Shown here: positions 61,684 to 64,000 of the stretch, in pieces
Layout of the letters: every line of letters begins with the position of its first letter
Numbering within the stretch: position 1 is the stretch's first letter
From: Desulfobacteraceae bacterium Eth-SRB1
GTDB taxonomy: Bacteria > Desulfobacterota > Desulfobacteria > Desulfobacterales > ETH-SRB1
DNA length: 64,000 nt
NCBI GenBank assembly: GCA_004193555.1
Contig: RPGP01000040.1
Coordinates: 439,127-503,126, forward strand
Reading direction: 5' to 3'
Translations under genes and position numbers: made by a program
Notes under the pieces: generated by a model
The model's database searches: none
The model's input: the letters and a program-made list of their open reading frames with translations, nothing else
Told to the model about the DNA's origin: nothing

Positions 61684-61854
61684 ACGAAAACTCAAATTTT
61701 CTGCGGGTTGGGTTAAGTTGGGTTTCGAAACTCAACCTGCAAGATTTTTTACGAAACGTGTTAAGTGTTAAGAGTTTGATATGAAAATTAAATGTTTTAT
61801 CTTAACGCCTAACACTTGATGAATTCGACTTTTTACGAGGCCATCAACATTATT

Positions 61855-62580
61855 ATGGCTCTTAAATCTTTTTCCGGTAAATATATAATCGTATCTCTTA
61901 CAGTTGTAAGCTTTCTTGCATTGCTGGGTTATCTGTACAGGGTTCCGCTAACTGAAATAGCAGCTAAATCTTTTAATCTTTTCTCAGACAGAGAAAGGAT
62001 CAGCACAATTATCGCATCCTTTGGAGCCGGCGCGCCAGTGGCGTTTATGATGGCGCAGTTACTCCAGGTGCTGTTTGCCCCTATTCCCGGTGAAGCCTCC
62101 GGTTTTATCGGCGGGTACTTGTTTGGAACGGCCCGGGGGTTTTTGTATTCAAGCATTGCCCTTGCGGCAGGGTCGTGGCTGAACTTTCTAATAGGCCGGT
62201 TTCTGGGAAAACGTTATGTCAGGAAACTGATACCTGCCGTCCATCTTACAAAGTTCGACACTCTTCTTAAGCGCCAGGGAATAATTGTTATTTTTCTTTT
62301 ATTTATCTTTCCCGGTTTCCCAAAAGACTATCTCTGCTTATTCCTTGGATTAAGCGCCATTCCCGCTAAGGTATTTATATTACTTGCCGCCATAGGACGC
62401 ATGCCCGGGACATTTATGCTGAGTCTTCAGGGGGCATCAATTTCTGAGCAGAACTATCCGTTGTTTGCGCTCATTATCGGCATAAGTCTTGTCATTGCCT
62501 TTTTTGCCTATCGTCATCGTGAATTTCTCTACCAATGGGTTGAAAGATTCAACAATAAATCTAACTGCTCAGGCGGATAG
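61855..62580 (+). CDS. VTT/DedA-type membrane protein (TVP38/TMEM64 family)
   Basis: A 241-aa polytopic protein from ATG 61855; the frame opens at 61816, but that stretch is intergenic repeat sequence. Helices are near residues 10-30, 50-75, 85-110, 145-170, 180-200 and 205-225. GEASGFIGGYLFGTARGFLY and GSWLNFLIGRFLGKRYVRKL carry the family's F-x-G-x-x motif. Related proteins act in lipid scrambling or transport. No operon partner is seen. Confidence 0.82.
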   Translation: MALKSFSGKYIIVSLTVVSFLALLGYLYRVPLTEIAAKSFNLFSDRERISTIIASFGAGAPVAFMMAQLLQVLFAPIPGEASGFIGGYLFGTARGFLYSSIALAAGSWLNFLIGRFLGKRYVRKLIPAVHLTKFDTLLKRQGIIVIFLLFIFPGFPKDYLCLFLGLSAIPAKVFILLAAIGRMPGTFMLSLQGASISEQNYPLFALIIGISLVIAFFAYRHREFLYQWVERFNNKSNCSGG

Positions 62581-62700
62581 GCTGAAGGCTGAAGACTGTT
62601 AGGAAAAAGTGCATTCTGAAGCCATGCTTGCCGCAAGAATCAGACATTTCCGCCAAAGTACGACAATCGTGCTCTTATGACCCCTTCAGCCTGACTACGT
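62578..62700. repeat. Palindromic intergenic repeat, copy 2
   Basis: ATAGGCTGAAGGCTGAAG, AAAAAGTGCATTCTGAAGCC and CCCTTCAGCCTGACT resemble the unit at 18847-18950, again in a gap and with a variable middle. Confidence 0.5.
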
Positions 62701-62763
62701 GAGTAGTTAACAATAAATAATGTTTTTTGGCGGTTGACGGTTGCCTGAAATAATGATAGTTAA

Positions 62764-62840
62764 ATTAAGGATTAAGGATTAAGGATTAAGGATTAAGGAT
62801 TAAGGATTAAGGATTAAGGATTAAGGATTAAGGATTAAGG
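62764..62840 (+). repeat. Eleven 7-bp tandem repeats (ATTAAGG)
   Basis: Eleven perfect ATTAAGG units run into ATTAATG, so the start codon of the next gene forms inside the decayed twelfth unit. Each repeat carries TAAGG, usable as a ribosome-binding site. Length changes would shift promoter or RBS spacing, not the reading frame, because stops occur in the array. Confidence 0.85.
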
Positions 62841-62844
62841 ATTA

Positions 62845-63930
62845 ATGTTAAGTGCTGGAGAAAAAAAGTTAGCATCCTGGAGTGTAAGGGAAGAACTCAG
62901 CCAGTCAAGCAGATTAAGGCGCTCTTATTATGAACTTTTGAGGGATGAGCTTGATCAATTCCTGCTTAAGTATGCCCTTGTTGATTCATATAATAATTTT
63001 CTCGCAAAAAAACTACCTTATCCTTTTGTGGAAAAAAGGGAGCTAAAACCCAGGGCTCGCATTCCTGACGTGGAATATGAGACTCAGAATGCCTTTCTGG
63101 TGATTTTTGTTGAAGATACAATTCCCGCTGCCCACAAAAAGTACATAAGATTCTTTGATGTTAACAAGACAATAAAAAGCAATCTTCTCACTTCAAAGAG
63201 CCTGACCCTTTCAGGCAAATTCGACAGAAACCAGAAATATCTGAATTCAGTCCATTTTTTTAATTTTTTAAGCACTCTGTTACCTGTCGATTATGCTCTC
63301 CTTATTCAAAGGGATCCTGTGAGTAAAAAAAAGGACAGATACGATCTTTCACATTTTCATGTGCGGATCGACTGGCCCATTGCAGAGGCAGCCGAAGATC
63401 TGGCCAAAAGCCTTCGCTACATATCAAAAGATCTTTATGAAAAAGAGGATAAATACGCAGAAGATGTCCAGAAAAAATTTTTTGGTTATTACGGCCTTCC
63501 CGTAATGTCGGGAGGAAGGAGGACCGCCGCTATTGTGGCCGCCCAGTATTTGAAAAGAATCCCGTGTATTACAACGGTATATACAGGAAGCAGTGAATCA
63601 AGGGCGCTTATACGTATTTCCGAAAGAGGAACATCCAAGTCTGTTCTCATGAAATTTACAAACACGGAGATAAACCGGATTGCAGAAGACAATAATATTG
63701 CTCCTCAGACCTTTAAAAGAAACTATGTAGTTGCTAGCAAAAAGAAGGATGGCATCTGTATTTTCCAGACTACATATTCCTTTACAACACATTCCAGACC
63801 GCCCGATGACGGCAAACTGCGGGAAATTAATCCCGATCATTACTGGCTGACGGTTGGCGGGCAGTATATCCTTCCAAAGCCGGGCGTGTGGAAGCACCAT
63901 CCTGTTCCGTTAAATGTAATCTATTCATAG
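62845..63930 (+). CDS. 361-aa hypothetical protein
   Basis: A soluble protein. RRSYYELLRDELDQFLLKYA is near the start, then beta-rich NAFLVIFVEDTIPAAHKKYI, and a helical region SLRYISKDLYEKEDKYAEDV near 200. RTAAIVAAQYLKRIPCITTV and SRALIRISERGTSKSVLMKF follow, with a Pro-rich end. No family was recognised. Its ATG directly follows the tandem repeat. It is intact and well coded, so it is probably expressed. Confidence 0.65.
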   Translation: MLSAGEKKLASWSVREELSQSSRLRRSYYELLRDELDQFLLKYALVDSYNNFLAKKLPYPFVEKRELKPRARIPDVEYETQNAFLVIFVEDTIPAAHKKYIRFFDVNKTIKSNLLTSKSLTLSGKFDRNQKYLNSVHFFNFLSTLLPVDYALLIQRDPVSKKKDRYDLSHFHVRIDWPIAEAAEDLAKSLRYISKDLYEKEDKYAEDVQKKFFGYYGLPVMSGGRRTAAIVAAQYLKRIPCITTVYTGSSESRALIRISERGTSKSVLMKFTNTEINRIAEDNNIAPQTFKRNYVVASKKKDGICIFQTTYSFTTHSRPPDDGKLREINPDHYWLTVGGQYILPKPGVWKHHPVPLNVIYS

Positions 63931-64000
63931 CTGCTCAGGTTATTAGACTGTAGGCTATAGGATAGTGGCTGTGCTATTATCGAGTTTTATGAGTCTTTTC

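Noticed and set aside
62764-62840. CRISPR array
   Set aside because: Units are 7 bp without spacers, so this is a simple tandem repeat. No cas genes are in the window.

Overview
The window looks like chromosomal DNA of an anaerobic deltaproteobacterium, most likely Desulfobacterales (phylum Desulfobacterota). This is an inference from gene content: the futalosine menaquinone route, a stand-alone PfaD-type enoyl reductase, large FeoB with split FeoA, an LbtU-type porin, and many palindromic dispersed repeats. No rRNA, tRNA or CRISPR array was seen, and no 16S sequence is available to confirm placement.

Region 1 (1-11.5 kb, + strand) concerns phosphorus. Two nearly identical PstS-like binding proteins sit in a tandem duplication. 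The second is coupled to a hybrid histidine kinase and an EAL-CBS-GGDEF protein, suggesting ligand sensing linked to c-di-GMP rather than transport, as no permease genes are present. A GNAT enzyme follows, then a decayed C-P lyase operon: phnG broken by a 65-bp insertion, a 26-codon phnJ stub, a phosphodiesterase and a truncated phnM. Three copies of a block carrying a TTG-started one-helix miniprotein punctuate the region.

Region 2 (11.5-14.7 kb) holds an IS110-type transposase with an in-frame stop and a highly structured 5' flank, gene remnants (AlbA_2-like, RhuM-like) and a HigBA toxin-antitoxin pair.

Region 3 (14.7-22.9 kb) is mostly housekeeping: four menaquinone (futalosine) genes (mqnX, mqnA, mqnD, mqnB), an M24 peptidase, a Xer recombinase and PfaD.

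Region 4 (22.9-41.3 kb, nearly all - strand) begins with a three-gene cassette behind a DtxR-type palindrome and a leader RNA. It then becomes a defence island: DUF433/DUF5615 pair, type III R-M with intact mod but deleted res, DUF559 nuclease, Dcm-GHKL ATPase-Vsr cassette, OLD-like ATPase, a patch of gene fragments and a 1451-aa SF1 helicase-nuclease.

Region 5 (41.7-52.1 kb, - strand) is an iron region: LbtU-like porin, DUF4198 protein, FeoB, FeoA, a metal/siderophore-type binding protein, a DUF2325 protein, and a DtxR-family regulator whose FeoA/SH3-like part is a separate overlapping gene. The most interesting signal ties regions 4 and 5: three loci carry the same leader (conserved core followed by an intrinsic terminator hairpin), and DtxR-like palindromes lie upstream of them. 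This suggests an iron regulon controlled both at the promoter and in the leader RNA.

Region 6 (52.2-64 kb) is housekeeping: M24 peptidase-like protein, methyltransferase, AI-2E-family membrane protein, gyrA, gpsA, a small Cys protein, pgk, a VTT-domain protein and an unknown protein preceded by eleven 7-bp tandem repeats.
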